Below are positions 46,602-54,774 of a DNA stretch of 64,000 bases, one piece after another. The DNA is from Chroococcidiopsis thermalis PCC 7203 (GTDB lineage: Bacteria > Cyanobacteriota > Cyanobacteriia > Cyanobacteriales > Chroococcidiopsidaceae). The position numbers were made by a program, and so were the translations under genes. Below the pieces are notes generated by a model. That model did not search any database and was not told where the DNA came from. It saw nothing but the letters and a program-made list of their open reading frames with translations. The DNA lies in NCBI RefSeq assembly GCF_000317125.1, contig NC_019695.1, forward strand, positions 3,274,336 through 3,338,335. Reading direction: 5' to 3'. The first letter of the stretch is position 1; each line of letters opens with the position of its first letter.

Positions 46602-47111
46602 CTAAATACCGAACTCTTTCTTGAGTTGCGCTACCCAAGCTTTTACTCGTTCGTCAGTTAAATCAGATTGATTATCTTCATCGATCGCCAAACCAACAAA
46701 TTTCCCGTCTTTCACAGCTTTAGATTCATTAAAGTCGTAACCATCTGTAGACCAATATCCAACAGTTGTCCCACCTAATTCTGCAATTTTTTCTTCTAGA
46801 ATACCCATTGCGTCTTGAAAGTTATCGGCATAACCAATCTGATCGCCAGTCCCAAAATAAGCTACCTTCTTTCCACTGAAATCAATGCTGTCTAAATCGG
46901 GAAAAAAACCATCCCAATCGCTTTGGAGTTCGCCAATGTTCCAAGTAGGGCAAGCAACAATCAAATTAGTATACTCCTCAAAATCGCTTTCATCCACATC
47001 AGCGATATTATGCAAATTTACTACATCCTCACCAAATTCTTTTTGAAGTGATTCGACAACCATTTCAGTTTTTCCCGTTGTGGAACCATAAAAAATCCCG
47101 ACTTTTGCCAT
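46602..47111 (-). CDS. isiB: Flavodoxin
   Basis: 169 residues of a long-chain flavodoxin. The FMN phosphate loop is FYGSTTGKTEMV (about 8-19); the isoalloxazine-binding loops are CPTWNIGELQSDW and TGDQIGYADNF. It replaces ferredoxin as electron carrier from photosystem I under iron limitation. Same strand as the two antenna genes, 173 bases after the fusion gene, with a family A element in that gap. Co-regulation by iron is expected. Confidence 0.95.
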   Translation of the reverse strand: MAKVGIFYGSTTGKTEMVVESLQKEFGEDVVNLHNIADVDESDFEEYTNLIVACPTWNIGELQSDWDGFFPDLDSIDFSGKKVAYFGTGDQIGYADNFQDAMGILEEKIAELGGTTVGYWSTDGYDFNESKAVKDGKFVGLAIDEDNQSDLTDERVKAWVAQLKKEFGI

Positions 47112-47175
47112 TCTATTCTCCTGGAATTATTTTGTTTGGAATTAGACCTAATTTGAACGTGGTGCATCAAAAGTT

Positions 47176-47242
47176 GTAGGGGCGGGTTTTTTGAGTAGTT
47201 CTGTCCTAAAACAAATAGTTGTGCGGTTAAACCCGCCCGTAC
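47176..47242. repeat. Inverted-end element (family A) inside the isi cluster
   Basis: 67 bp with GTAGGGGCGGGTTT and AAACCCGCCCGTAC ends, located between the isiA-psaL fusion stop and isiB. It might modulate read-through or mRNA stability. Confidence 0.8.
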
Positions 47243-47284
47243 GCGAGTAAAGAGTTAGTTGCGATCTGAAATTGGTTGAGTCGT

Positions 47285-48808
47285 TTAGCTTCCAATCATG
47301 GGAATCGCCCGAAATAAATTCAGATTATCTAAGAGCAAATAAGCAAAGATTGCTCCGCCAATTCCACCAATAAAAAATCCAGTCGAAAACTGACTCCAGT
47401 TATCTACAGCTTGTAGAGAGTCTGGTACGTTTGGTACTGTGACTGCAAAATTTGGGCGTGGAACTGTGACTAAACTTTTTTCCTGTGAGGTACTACCGTA
47501 AATTGAGAACCCAATCGTCAGGATGACAATTAAACTACCTGCGGCTAGTAAACCGAGCAAATTACTGGCGCGACTGTCGTTTAAAGAACCTAGCGAGCCT
47601 AGTATGGTAAAAGGACCGACTAACCAATAACCATGAGCCATCCCTATTTCTAACCCTCGCGAAAGAGGTGTAATACCAGGGCGATAAATTGGTAGGTATT
47701 TCAGAAAGTTCAGTGTCAGGTCGTTAGCCTCAACCGAGGAAAAGCGATCGCCCGAGCGAGGATTTGCCAACGGTGGCTGGATCAAGTCGCCTTTTTTCAA
47801 ATCGAATCCAGCGGCGATCGCGCGGGAACGGAGGGCGTGCCAAATGTGACCGAGGAGAAATATGACGGCTAGAACGAAATGGAAAGATACTAACCAACCA
47901 CGGCTAGAAACAATCCCAGGAGAACTTTCCAAAGTGCGAATTGGACCGTAAAAAACTTCGGGATATGCAGTATTGTTCACTGAGGCAAAGTAAGCTGCAA
48001 AAAAGCCCATATAGGCTACAGCGCCAATACTATAGGCAAGATACGCTTCACCTGAGTAAATTAAAACTCGACGCGCCCAGGCAAACGGCTGAGTCAAGAT
48101 GTGAAAAATGCCACCACCAATTAGTATTCCACCAACCCAGATGTGACCGCCAACGATATCTTCTAAGTTATTGACAGCCGCCATTCCTTCTGAACCCCAA
48201 GCACCGAACAAGTAGCCAAAAATGCGGACTGGGTTCAGCGTGGGATGATTAATAACCCTCACATCTCCGCCGCCAGCTACCCAAGGGTCGAACAATCCAC
48301 CCCAAAACATCGCCTTGGCGACGAGTAGTAAAGCACCCAAACCCAAAAGCATCAGGTGGATACCTAAGATCGTCGTCATCTTGTCGGTATCTTTCCAGTC
48401 ATAACCGAAAAAGCCAGCCAAGGTGGGATTATCTTCTAACACCTCTGGTCCCAGTAAAGAGTGGTAAATACCACCCGCAGCCAGAATCACCGAAGGGATC
48501 AAATGCAAAACGCTGATGACAAAGTAGGGATAGGTACTAGTAATTTGCCCGCCAGCACCAACACCAAAGCCGAGAGTTGCTAAATGAGGAAGCAGGATCA
48601 ACCCTTGTTCGTACATTGGTAAACTTGGGTTGTAACGAGACAACTCAAACAGAGTCATTCCGCCAGCCCACAACAGGATTAATGCAGAGTGGGCAATATG
48701 AGCGCCCAACAATTTGCCCGATAAATTGGTGAGACGAAAGTTACCAGCCCACCAGCCAACTTCAGGAATTTGGTTTCTGTATGGACTATCAGAAATTACT
48801 GCTGTCAT
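47285..48808 (-). CDS. IsiA/CP43'-PsaL fusion protein
   Basis: 507 residues. Residues 1-342 are a six-helix chlorophyll antenna of the IsiA/Pcb family ([55 protein letters not shown]). From about residue 343 the chain continues as PsaL, the photosystem I trimerisation subunit: [32 protein letters not shown] and a last helix [18 protein letters not shown]. The frame is uninterrupted. Such fusions (IsiA4 type) are known from some cyanobacteria and may dock the antenna on PSI. GGAAGG lies 5 bases before ATG 48808; the gene follows isiA by 81 bases. Confidence 0.93.
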   Translation of the reverse strand: MTAVISDSPYRNQIPEVGWWAGNFRLTNLSGKLLGAHIAHSALILLWAGGMTLFELSRYNPSLPMYEQGLILLPHLATLGFGVGAGGQITSTYPYFVISVLHLIPSVILAAGGIYHSLLGPEVLEDNPTLAGFFGYDWKDTDKMTTILGIHLMLLGLGALLLVAKAMFWGGLFDPWVAGGGDVRVINHPTLNPVRIFGYLFGAWGSEGMAAVNNLEDIVGGHIWVGGILIGGGIFHILTQPFAWARRVLIYSGEAYLAYSIGAVAYMGFFAAYFASVNNTAYPEVFYGPIRTLESSPGIVSSRGWLVSFHFVLAVIFLLGHIWHALRSRAIAAGFDLKKGDLIQPPLANPRSGDRFSSVEANDLTLNFLKYLPIYRPGITPLSRGLEIGMAHGYWLVGPFTILGSLGSLNDSRASNLLGLLAAGSLIVILTIGFSIYGSTSQEKSLVTVPRPNFAVTVPNVPDSLQAVDNWSQFSTGFFIGGIGGAIFAYLLLDNLNLFRAIPMIGS

Positions 48809-48889
48809 TTATGCCTTCCTTGAGAAATATTTGCATCTTTTCGATCGCCAGCTCAAATTTAAGTTGAAACAATTTGCATTAAGCTAGCT

Positions 48890-49951
48890 TCAGGCAATCG
48901 GTTTGGGAAGGATTGCTGCCTCACTCACTCTCCCTTTACGGAAATCCAGCCCGCGCGATCGCAGTGCGTGCCAGATATGCCCTTGTAGGAAAAAGAAAGC
49001 TAACCAGAAGTGAGTGTTGGCTAACCAAGTCCGAGAAGTCACGAATTCAGGATCGGGCGATGAAAAGTAAGGTACAAAATTCTGCCGAATCGTGAGTGCA
49101 GGACCGTAAAATACTTCAGGATAAACGGTTGTATTGACTGAGACGAAGAGAGTTGCAATAAAGCCCATGAGCGCCAAAGCACCCAAACTGTAGGAAAGAT
49201 AAGCTTCTCCCGACCAAACAAATAAAGGGTGCGTCCATTGAAACGGTCTGGTTGCAATATGGAACAACCCGCCCAAAATCAATATTCCACCAACCCAAAT
49301 GTGACCGCCAACAACATCTTCCAGGTTGTCAACGCCAGCGATCCAGAAATTGCCTACTGCACCGAACAAATAACCATAAATTCTGGCTGGATTGAGTGTC
49401 GGGTTAGTCACGACTCGCACATTTTCCACGGCTGGGTCGTACAAACCGCCGAAGTACATTGCTTTGGCGACCAATAAGAACGCACCTATCCCCAGCAATA
49501 CCAGGTGAATGCCAAGAATTGTCGTCATTTTGCCTGTATCTGCCCAATCGTAGCCAAAGAAACGAAATCGGTTTTCTAATGTGGCTGGACCGCGCAGGGC
49601 ATGAAAAATCCCACCATACCCCAAAAATGCAGATGAGATTAGATGGATCGAGCCGATCGCAAAATAGGGGAATGTGCTTGTCACCTCGCCGCCAGCACCC
49701 ACGCCCCAACCTTGAGCTGCTAGGTGAGGTAGTAGAATTAAACCCTGCTCGTACATGGGTTTGGCTGGATTAAAGTGAGCCAACTCAAATAAAGTCATTG
49801 CTCCCGCCCAGAACACAATTAGCCCTGCATGGGCTACGTGAGCGCCCAGGAGTTTCCCTGATAAATTAGTCAGGCGAAAGTTCCCCGCCCACCAGGGAAC
49901 TTCGGTAGCATTTTGCTCTACCGATAACGGACTTTTAGCAACAGTTGTCAC
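48890..49951 (-). CDS. isiA: IsiA/CP43'-type chlorophyll antenna protein
   Basis: 353 residues with six membrane helices and conserved chlorophyll-ligating histidines in [36 protein letters not shown] and [10 protein letters not shown]. It lacks the large lumenal loop of CP43, as expected of IsiA/Pcb antennae. Under iron stress IsiA rings surround photosystem I. GTG start at 49951, supported by GGAGG four bases upstream. First gene of the isi cluster. IsiA and Pcb cannot be separated with certainty without a tree, but the flavodoxin neighbour favours IsiA. Confidence 0.92.
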   Translation of the reverse strand: MTTVAKSPLSVEQNATEVPWWAGNFRLTNLSGKLLGAHVAHAGLIVFWAGAMTLFELAHFNPAKPMYEQGLILLPHLAAQGWGVGAGGEVTSTFPYFAIGSIHLISSAFLGYGGIFHALRGPATLENRFRFFGYDWADTGKMTTILGIHLVLLGIGAFLLVAKAMYFGGLYDPAVENVRVVTNPTLNPARIYGYLFGAVGNFWIAGVDNLEDVVGGHIWVGGILILGGLFHIATRPFQWTHPLFVWSGEAYLSYSLGALALMGFIATLFVSVNTTVYPEVFYGPALTIRQNFVPYFSSPDPEFVTSRTWLANTHFWLAFFFLQGHIWHALRSRGLDFRKGRVSEAAILPKPIA

Positions 49952-49966
49952 CGTGCCTCCTATTGA

Positions 49967-49977
49967 GAATAATATTC
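49967..49977. promoter_or_regulatory. Candidate Fur-type operator upstream of isiA
   Basis: GAATAATATTC is an 11-base palindrome inside TTGAGAATAATATTCAA, similar in composition to A/T-rich Fur boxes. It lies 16 bases before the isiA start, between the predicted promoter and the ribosome site. Assignment is by resemblance and by known Fur control of isiA. Confidence 0.4.
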
Positions 49978-49993
49978 AACAGTCTGAGAGAAC

Positions 49994-50023
49994 AGATTAC
50001 AACATGAACTGAGTTATTGACAA
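49994..50023 (-). promoter_or_regulatory. Candidate isiA promoter
   Basis: On the minus strand, TTGTCA (50023-50018) and TAATCT (49999-49994) are separated by 18 bases, a sigma-70-like arrangement. It implies a leader of about 35 bases that contains the Fur-like palindrome. Confidence 0.4.
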
Positions 50024-50039
50024 TAGTTTTTATTAAAAT

Positions 50040-50311
50040 TTTTGAGCGAGTTAGTGAGTGGCTGGTGGTTAGTGGCTAGTGGAACCAGTAGTAAATAGGG
50101 TGTAAAGTGTAGGGTGTAGGGTGTAGGGTGTAGGGTGTAGTGTTTTTTTTCTCCGTGACTCTCCACGACTCTCTCTCAGCTGGGCGACTCTCTCTTCTCC
50201 CCCTTGTCTCCCTTGTCTCCCTTGTCTCCCTTGTCTCTCTTCTCCCCCTTGTCTCCCCCCTCTCCCTTGTCTCCCTTGTCTCCCTTGTCTCTCTTCTCCG
50301 ACTCCCGATTG
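50040..50311. repeat. Heptamer/nonamer cluster after the phosphoribosyltransferase gene
   Basis: TGGCTAG units (50055-50085), a GGGTGTA run (50096-50140), then a long array of CTTGTCTCC nonamers interrupted by CTCTCTTCT (50198-50300). A conceptual minus-strand translation (ETRETRERG) is repeat-derived and not a gene. Confidence 0.85.
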
Positions 50312-51010
50312 CTAACGCCCTAACCACAACTTCTGTTGTTGCAGGCAAGCAAGGGCGATTCTTGTTTCTACTTGAGGAAATTCTTCGTAAAAGCGGCTGA
50401 CACTCAGAAAAGATTTGGGTGTGTGCAGAACGATTATCCGATCGCCCCATTGTTCTAGCCAAGGTAGCAAGGTTTGAGGTGCGACGGGAGTGCAGAGCCA
50501 AACTGCTATGTGATTTTGCGATCGCAGCGTTTGGGCGGCTACTGCCATTGTCATTCCAGTGGCAACGCCATCATCGACTAAGATCGCGATCGTATCTCGC
50601 GTTTGTTGGGCGATCGCGCTATGTTGGGAGCGACCAGAATTGAGGACTGCCATCTGCAATTTTGCCTTGCTCAGGGCTGCTTCCAGCGCTATTTTTCCCG
50701 GTGGTGAATTTTGGAGTGCGATTGATGTTTGTCCTGCCCACAAGACGTTACCATCTGCTGTAACTGCTCCAATCGCTAGTTCTGGGTTTTGGGGATGACC
50801 GATCTTTTTTGCCACCACAATATCTATCGGACAACGCAGTCGCCGCGCTACTGGCACTGCTACAGGCAATCCTCCCCGTGGTAGGGCATAGACAATCGGA
50901 TAAGGGGCAACGTTAGAAACAGCCGCAATTTTGTCCAGAAGACGATGAATTTCCGGTGCTAGTTGTTCTCCAGCAGCAACGCGATCGCGAAACAATATAG
51001 CAGTTGACAT
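50312..51010 (-). CDS. Phosphoribosyltransferase-family protein
   Basis: 232 residues from ATG 51010 (MSTAILFRDRVAAGEQLA). PRPP-binding motif AILVDDGVATGMTM is the type I PRTase signature, preceded by YALPRGGLPVAVPVA and VVAKKIGHP. The fold resembles ComF-like or stand-alone predicted PRTases; the purine or other acceptor is unknown. The frame extends to 51112, but the extra residues look unrelated to the family. Confidence 0.82.
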   Translation of the reverse strand: MSTAILFRDRVAAGEQLAPEIHRLLDKIAAVSNVAPYPIVYALPRGGLPVAVPVARRLRCPIDIVVAKKIGHPQNPELAIGAVTADGNVLWAGQTSIALQNSPPGKIALEAALSKAKLQMAVLNSGRSQHSAIAQQTRDTIAILVDDGVATGMTMAVAAQTLRSQNHIAVWLCTPVAPQTLLPWLEQWGDRIIVLHTPKSFLSVSRFYEEFPQVETRIALACLQQQKLWLGR

Positions 51011-51255
51011 ACTTTCGGCTGAGGACGGCATACTGCTTATATCTTCAAGGATGTTTCCGCAGTTTAACTGTGTTCTACAGGCTTTTTTCCAATCGGCTAG
51101 CAAATGCAACAAGATTTATTTTTTTAGTAATAGTTTCCTCATTTTCAGTCTTAGTCGGGAGTTGTAAGGGAGATAAGTAGATAGAAAGAGGGTTAAAGTA
51201 GTCACAATTTCGCTACAATTGGAAGGTTTGCTAGCGCAGCTACAATTTTTATTCC

Positions 51256-51945
51256 ATGTCTAGCGAAGACCAGCTCAGCTTATTTGCAAGTTCAGATGTC
51301 GTCGAACCAGTCGCACCGCCGCAACTGGATCTGATTCCCACAGATGCGAAAATTCCTATTCCCATAGGGACTTACCCCAGCCTAGTTGAATTGGCACAGC
51401 ACTGCAATCAGTGCCAGCGCTGCGAACTAGGAGCAACTCGCCATCATGCCGTAGTTGGGCGAGGTCATCCCCAAGCCCCGATTATGATTATTGGCGAGGC
51501 ACCAGGGCAAAACGAAGATGAGACAGGGTTGCCTTTTGTGGGGAAAGCCGGACAACTTTTAGAGAAAATTTTAGATTCTGTAAAATTAAATACAGACAAA
51601 GATATATATATCTGCAATATCAATAAATGCCGACCACCAGGAAATCGCACGCCTACCACCGATGAAGTAGAAGCTTGCAAGCCTTATTTGTTAGAACAAA
51701 TTCGCCTAATCGAGCCAAAAATTATTCTTCTCACTGGCGCGACAGCACTTAAAGGCTTGTTAGGCGAAAAAAGAGCGATATCTAAAATTCGTGGTACGTG
51801 GTTGGAATGGCAAGGACGCTTGTGTATGCCCATCTTCCATCCTGCTTATTTGTTACGCAACCAATCTCGCGAAAAAGGTAGTCCTAAGTGGTTGATGTGG
51901 CAGGATATTCAAGAAGTGAGAAAAAAACTGGATGAGATTTGCTAG
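51256..51945 (+). CDS. Type 4 uracil-DNA glycosylase (Fe-S)
   Basis: 229 residues. Motif 1 GEAPGQNEDETGLPFVGKAG and motif 2 HPAYLLRN mark family 4 UDG, which removes uracil from DNA. Cysteines in CNQCQRCELG and in INKCRPPGNRTPTTDEVEAC fit the 4Fe-4S cluster ligands. Some family members were first described as phage DNA polymerase-like proteins. Complete and solitary. Confidence 0.93.
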   Translation: MSSEDQLSLFASSDVVEPVAPPQLDLIPTDAKIPIPIGTYPSLVELAQHCNQCQRCELGATRHHAVVGRGHPQAPIMIIGEAPGQNEDETGLPFVGKAGQLLEKILDSVKLNTDKDIYICNINKCRPPGNRTPTTDEVEACKPYLLEQIRLIEPKIILLTGATALKGLLGEKRAISKIRGTWLEWQGRLCMPIFHPAYLLRNQSREKGSPKWLMWQDIQEVRKKLDEIC

Positions 51946-51968
51946 TAGGGTACGTTATTTAATGCACC

Positions 51969-52610
51969 CTACTCCTTCGCATCTCGCGCCCGACTTCTGG
52001 CTCGACAATCACGCAACCAAGTTTCAATTGCCTGGGCAATAATACCATCACTCGTTTCCTCTGGTGGCGTGGGGGGTCTTTTGCCAGCGCGATCGCCAAT
52101 TCGAGTAAACATACTAGCCAAACGCCATCCATCTTCAGTTTTGGCGAAAAAAGCCCAGTGAAACCCCTGCAATTCTATGGCGCGATCTTTTAAATACTGT
52201 CGCTCCAAGGTCGTAAAAAATACCTGCTGCACGTCTTCACCATCCGCCTGTGGCGATTTAGGCTGGTAAACACCAGGATCGGTAGTTAAAGGTTCAAACT
52301 CTGGATTCCCTGCTACCAATACATACGTATAAAGATCTGTACTGCGGCTCAACCTACGAGCGCGTTGACTGGTGCGATTGGCGTATGCAGGCAAATCTCT
52401 AAGAAGTCGATCGGTCAGGGTTTTAATGTCCTGCGTTTGGCAACGGGAGTCGTACGGGCGCACAGCCGTGTGCCCGTCTTGAGGAGTTGGATAAGCAGGA
52501 AGTGGATTTAAAAGAACCAGCAAAATAGAGAGAAACTGTAGCACTCTCCCTTGTCCCCCTTGTCTCCCTTGTCTCCCTTGTCCCCCTTGTCTCCCTTTTT
52601 CCCGCTTCAT
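51969..52610 (-). CDS. Secreted hypothetical protein with repeat-encoded N-terminus
   Basis: 213 residues from ATG 52610, which overlaps the pyrF stop as TGATG, so translation is probably coupled. The signal n-region [17 protein letters not shown] is encoded by a CTTGTCTCC nonamer array; the hydrophobic core FLSILLVLLNPLPAYP follows. Directly behind the cleavage region DGHTAVRPYDS is encoded by a family B palindrome. The rest (SRSTDLYTYVLVAGNPEFEP, RAIELQGFHWAFFAKTEDGW, AQAIETWLRDC) is a soluble domain I do not recognise. Two separate repeat acquisitions in one gene are unusual. Confidence 0.75.
   Translation of the reverse strand: MKREKGRQGGQGRQGRQGGQGRVLQFLSILLVLLNPLPAYPTPQDGHTAVRPYDSRCQTQDIKTLTDRLLRDLPAYANRTSQRARRLSRSTDLYTYVLVAGNPEFEPLTTDPGVYQPKSPQADGEDVQQVFFTTLERQYLKDRAIELQGFHWAFFAKTEDGWRLASMFTRIGDRAGKRPPTPPEETSDGIIAQAIETWLRDCRARSRARDAKE
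52452..52479. repeat. 28-bp palindrome (family B) inside the secreted-protein gene
   Basis: GTACGGGCGCACAG followed by CCGTGTGCCCGTCT; one end is slightly degenerate. Read on the minus strand as GHTAVRPYD, in the same frame as the copy at 26857. Confidence 0.85.
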
Positions 52611-53320
52611 CACCCCGCCAACTCCTGACAAATACGCTCCCAAGCCTCCTCTGGATTGGCAGCAGCAGTAATTGGACGACCAATGACAAGATAATCTGCC
52701 CCTGCTTTAATTGCTTGTGCAGGAGTGAGCGATCGCGTTTGATCGCCTTTTGCTGCCCAGCTCGGACGCACCCCAGGACACACTAAGAGAAAATCATCGC
52801 CGCAAATCCGCCGCAACTGTTCCACCTCTTGCGGCGAACAAACAGCCCCATCTAAACCTGCTTCCCGAGCTAATGAAGCCATTTCTAAGGCATATTCCGG
52901 TAGTTCCAAGGGAATTTTTAACTCAAAAGCAAGCTGACGAGCAGAAAGACTCGTTAAAACAGTAATCGCAATTAATTTTGGTGGTGCTACACCCGCCGTC
53001 TTTGCTCCCTCCTGTGCCGCTTGTTGAGCCAGTGACAAAGCATCTTTACCAGCAGTCGCATGAATCGTCACTAAATCGACTCCATACCCTGCTGCCGCCC
53101 GACATGCCCCAGCTACCGTATTCGGGATATCGTGAAACTTGAGGTCTAGAAATATTCGCTTTTGCCGCTGTTTCAACGTACTGAGAATACCACCACCACA
53201 GCTCACAAATAATTCCAAGCCAACCTTCCAAAAGCTGACCTGCGGCAACCGATCCACAAGCGCGATCGCAAGAGCTTCTGTCGGTACGTCTAGGGGAACG
53301 ATAATTCGGTCTGTATGCAT
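52610..53320 (-). CDS. pyrF: Orotidine 5'-phosphate decarboxylase
   Basis: 236 residues from ATG 53320 ([13 protein letters not shown]). The frame extends to 53383, but those residues read through a CTTGTCTCC repeat. Catalytic array in [16 protein letters not shown], with phosphate-binding [12 protein letters not shown] and VIGRPITAA. It makes UMP in pyrimidine synthesis. It is followed without a gap by the secreted hypothetical gene and preceded by tyrS on the same strand. Confidence 0.95.
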   Translation of the reverse strand: MHTDRIIVPLDVPTEALAIALVDRLPQVSFWKVGLELFVSCGGGILSTLKQRQKRIFLDLKFHDIPNTVAGACRAAAGYGVDLVTIHATAGKDALSLAQQAAQEGAKTAGVAPPKLIAITVLTSLSARQLAFELKIPLELPEYALEMASLAREAGLDGAVCSPQEVEQLRRICGDDFLLVCPGVRPSWAAKGDQTRSLTPAQAIKAGADYLVIGRPITAAANPEEAWERICQELAG

Positions 53321-53383
53321 GGGTGTTGGGTTTAGAGACAAGGGAGACAAGGAGGACAAGGGAGAACGATCGCCAACTACCAA
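53321..53383. repeat. Nonamer array between tyrS and pyrF
   Basis: GGGAGACAA-type units (53337-53365) and an AACTACC run before the tyrS stop. It displaces the expected tight spacing. Confidence 0.7.
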
Positions 53384-54670
53384 CTACCCATTACCATTTA
53401 CTAATTTGACAAATTTATTCTTGCCAACCTGTAAGACTTTACCATCCAATTCATCTGGAGAATTAAAGATTAGGTCTACTTGGTTGAGGCGATCGCCATC
53501 CAGTTTAACTGCTCCACCTTGAACTTGCCTGCGGGCTTCAGAACTAGTCGGACACAAACCACTGGCGCTGACAATGTAAAACAATTTTGCTGGAAATTTG
53601 ATTTGAGATAGCGAAAATTCTGGTACGGCTGAAGTATCGGCTGTATTGCCTTGTACCAGTGACATTGCTGCTTTTTGAGCGTTTTGAGCGGCTTCTTTGC
53701 CGTGGTATTGACTGACAACCTCTAAAGCAAGCAGCTTCTGGCGATCGCGGGGAGTTTCCGGCAATCCATCTAAGGGTAAATTTGTCAATAACTCGAAATA
53801 ATCTTTGAGCAAATGGTCTGGCGTTTTTTCCAGCTTGGAATACATCAATAGCGGTTCTTCTAGCAGTCCCACTTGATTTCCCAGCGACTTAGACATTTTC
53901 TGGTTGCCATCCGTGCCAATCAAAATTGGTAACAGCACGCCAAACTGTGGCTTTTGTCCGAAATGTCTTTGCAAATCTCGCCCTACAGCAATGTTAAATT
54001 TTTGGTCTGTCCCACCCAACTCTACATCTGCTTCTAACGCTACAGAATCGTATCCCTGTACCAGGGGATAGAGAAATTCGTGGATGTAAATGGGATTTTC
54101 TTTCTCGTAACGTTCGGCAAACCCTTCTTTTGCCAACATTTGCCCGACAGTCATCGTAGACAACAATTCTAGAATTTTGGTCAAATCGAGTTTTGACAAC
54201 CATTCTGAGTTGTAACGAACTTCCAGCTTGTCGGGAGCAAAATCTAAAATTGGACGTACCTGATCTAAATAATTCTTAGCATTCTCGGCAACTTCTGCCG
54301 CACTCAATTGACGGCGAACTTCCGATCTGCCAGTGGGGTCGCCAATTCTAGCCGTGAAATCGCCAATCAGCAAAACGGCTTTATGTCCGGCATCCTGAAA
54401 CGCTCTGAGCTTGCGGACTGGAATACTATGACCTAAATGAATCTCCGCGCCAGTGGGGTCAATCCCGAACTTGATACGCAAGGGTCGATTTGTCATTTTT
54501 AACAATTTTTCCAGATTTTCTTCAGGATTGCTAGAATCAGGCTGGTCTGGAAAGATTTCGCTGACACCACGTCGCAGCCAATTTGGATCGGGTGTCGCGG
54601 TGGCTAATTGAGAGCTTGGCTCTTGCCTTGGGGATGATAAATTCGTTACACTCACTCGCAACCTTCTCAA
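53384..54670 (-). CDS. tyrS: Tyrosyl-tRNA synthetase
   Basis: 428 residues. Class I signatures HLGHS (HIGH-like) near residue 78 and KMSKSLGN in the KMSKS loop, and a C-terminal S4-like RNA-binding domain ([19 protein letters not shown]). The N-terminal extension (about 30 residues before [10 protein letters not shown]) is ordinary for cyanobacterial TyrRS. Essential for tyrosine attachment. Confidence 0.95.
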   Translation of the reverse strand: MRRLRVSVTNLSSPRQEPSSQLATATPDPNWLRRGVSEIFPDQPDSSNPEENLEKLLKMTNRPLRIKFGIDPTGAEIHLGHSIPVRKLRAFQDAGHKAVLLIGDFTARIGDPTGRSEVRRQLSAAEVAENAKNYLDQVRPILDFAPDKLEVRYNSEWLSKLDLTKILELLSTMTVGQMLAKEGFAERYEKENPIYIHEFLYPLVQGYDSVALEADVELGGTDQKFNIAVGRDLQRHFGQKPQFGVLLPILIGTDGNQKMSKSLGNQVGLLEEPLLMYSKLEKTPDHLLKDYFELLTNLPLDGLPETPRDRQKLLALEVVSQYHGKEAAQNAQKAAMSLVQGNTADTSAVPEFSLSQIKFPAKLFYIVSASGLCPTSSEARRQVQGGAVKLDGDRLNQVDLIFNSPDELDGKVLQVGKNKFVKLVNGNG

Positions 54671-54774
54671 TCGCTTAATTGACAGACTACTATAGTGACA
54701 AAATTATCCGCTGATTTGGCGATCGCGATCGCAGACAAATCTCTTGGCTATTAAGTTGAGGAAATTAAACCGCT

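Noticed and set aside
47285-48808. IsiA-PsaL junction as a sequencing or frameshift artefact
   Set aside because: The frame is continuous, the linker is proline-rich without a lost stop, and similar fusions are known in other cyanobacteria.
53321-53383. N-terminal extension of pyrF
   Set aside because: It reads through the nonamer array; PyrF proteins begin at the segment after ATG 53320.
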